Shown piece by piece: positions 6,333-7,160 of a DNA stretch of 7,160 nt. Source of the stretch: an uncultured bacterium (GTDB lineage: Bacteria > Hydrogenedentota > Hydrogenedentia > Hydrogenedentales > JAEUWI01). Each line of letters opens with the position of its first letter. The stretch's first letter is position 1. A program made the position numbers and the translations under genes. Under the pieces are notes generated by a model, which worked only from the letters and a program-made list of their open reading frames with translations, was not told where the DNA came from and did no database searches. The stretch is taken from the NCBI GenBank assembly GCA_937895305.1, contig CALAXS010000729.1:1-7160 (forward strand), given 5' to 3'.

Positions 6333-7160
6333 GCTGTATCTTCTTTCTCTTCCGGAGCAGCCTTGACTTCGGTTGCATCCTGTCCTTCACCCCGTAATAC
6401 ATACACCCGGTTACCGCCGGAACGTTTCGCTTCGTACATCAATGAGTCCGTAATGCGCATAAAGGAGCGGGCATTCACGCCCTCTTTGTATTGCATCAAG
6501 CCCAGACTCAAGGTCAGATCATCAAACTTGCAGGCTTCAAAGCCGGTACGGATACGTTCTGCAACCACGTAAGCCTGATCCTCGTCTGCTTCCGGCAGAA
6601 TCACTGTAAACTCGTCCCCGCCATAGCGGAACCCGATATCCACAAAATCACGGGTGCTCTCAAAAATTACCTTGCCCGCTGTAGCCAGCACATTATCGCC
6701 GTCCAGGTGACCGTGACAATCGTTATACGTCTTGAAGTCGTCCACATCAAACAACAGCATGGACAAGGGGTGGCCCTGACGTTTTGCACGTTCAATTTCT
6801 ACCGCCAGGCGGTCATGAAAGTAACGCTGGTTGTACAATCCTGTGAGGGAGTCCTTGATGGACATCTCTTTCAGTTCTTCCTCCAGGCGCTTCTGCTCTG
6901 TAATATCCTTACAGATTGCAAAAGTGGAGATAACTTTTCCATCAACACCACTGACCATTGACAGGGAAATATTTACCGGGGTATGCTCACCCGTCTTTTT
7001 GATGAGCTCGGTTTCATAATTCTTGATGGTAGGGCGCTCGTTCAGAATCCGCTTGATATAATTTAGCTCTTCTGTCCCCCCCACCAGTAAGGCCTTAATG
7101 GGGGTGTGCAACAATTCATCTTTTTCAAATCCCACCATGGACGAACCGCCACTATTCACA
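6329..7160 (-). CDS. PAS-GGDEF diguanylate cyclase, 5' end beyond window
   Basis: The frame is open to the right edge, leaving 276 visible codons and no visible start; the GTG at 7159 is internal. Numbered from there, residues 1-90 are the end of a PAS sensor domain with a PAC-like tail (KVISTFAICKDITEQK). A short charged helix (89-100) leads into the GGDEF domain, which begins at DSLTGLYN (103-110). FDVDDFKTYND (137-147) carries a metal ligand, and RYGGDEF at 178-184 is an intact active site. The protein should make cyclic di-GMP from two GTP in response to whatever the N-terminus senses. The inhibitory RxxD site is degenerate: the aligned residues 171-174 read DFVD, with Arg only one position earlier. 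The acidic tail (APEEKEDTA) is likely disordered. It is probably first or early in the operon with the TIM-barrel gene and pdxH. Confidence 0.92.
   Translation of the reverse strand, partial: VNSGGSSMVGFEKDELLHTPIKALLVGGTEELNYIKRILNERPTIKNYETELIKKTGEHTPVNISLSMVSGVDGKVISTFAICKDITEQKRLEEELKEMSIKDSLTGLYNQRYFHDRLAVEIERAKRQGHPLSMLLFDVDDFKTYNDCHGHLDGDNVLATAGKVIFESTRDFVDIGFRYGGDEFTVILPEADEDQAYVVAERIRTGFEACKFDDLTLSLGLMQYKEGVNARSFMRITDSLMYEAKRSGGNRVYVLRGEGQDATEVKAAPEEKEDTA

Noticed and set aside
6491..6961. 156-codon plus-strand open frame
   Set aside because: Antisense shadow of the GGDEF domain, with no family resemblance.

Overview
The window looks like chromosomal DNA of a free-living, heterotrophic, Gram-negative-type bacterium with roughly balanced base composition. 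No gene fixes the taxon. The combination of a sugar-type Gfo/Idh/MocA dehydrogenase, a sodium:solute symporter and a TIM-barrel sugar isomerase/epimerase, with many dispersed palindromic repeats, is common in environmental lineages such as the PVC group or Hydrogenedentota, but that placement is only an inference. No phage, plasmid, CRISPR, tRNA or rRNA signal was seen.

Left block (1-2397, minus strand): a nearly complete haloalkane dehalogenase of the HLD-I type runs off the left edge. Upstream of it lies a 267-bp spacer with palindromic repeat material. Further upstream is a complete Gfo/Idh/MocA-family NAD(P)-dependent oxidoreductase.

Centre (2398-4188): a 177-bp divergent intergenic region carries a good sigma70-like promoter for the oxidoreductase. 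It also carries a weaker promoter and a 14-bp palindrome in front of a plus-strand sodium:solute symporter. Divergent control suggests, but does not prove, that the symporter imports a substrate for the dehydrogenase.

Convergent spacer (4189-4885): almost 700 bp without a gene, mostly a 301-bp unit present twice in tandem plus a 45-bp third start. Each unit contains several different palindromes. A diverged relative of the end of this unit lies about 3.2 kb away at 972-1060, so this is a dispersed, modular repeat family and not simply a local duplication.

Right block (4886-7160, minus strand): a likely three-gene operon read leftwards. It holds a PAS-GGDEF diguanylate cyclase (cut by the right edge), a TIM-barrel sugar phosphate isomerase/epimerase-like protein that starts with GTG inside the cyclase stop codon, and pyridoxamine 5'-phosphate oxidase (pdxH). 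The strongest candidate for something undescribed is the composite repeat unit. The protein genes belong to known families whose exact substrates cannot be read from sequence.
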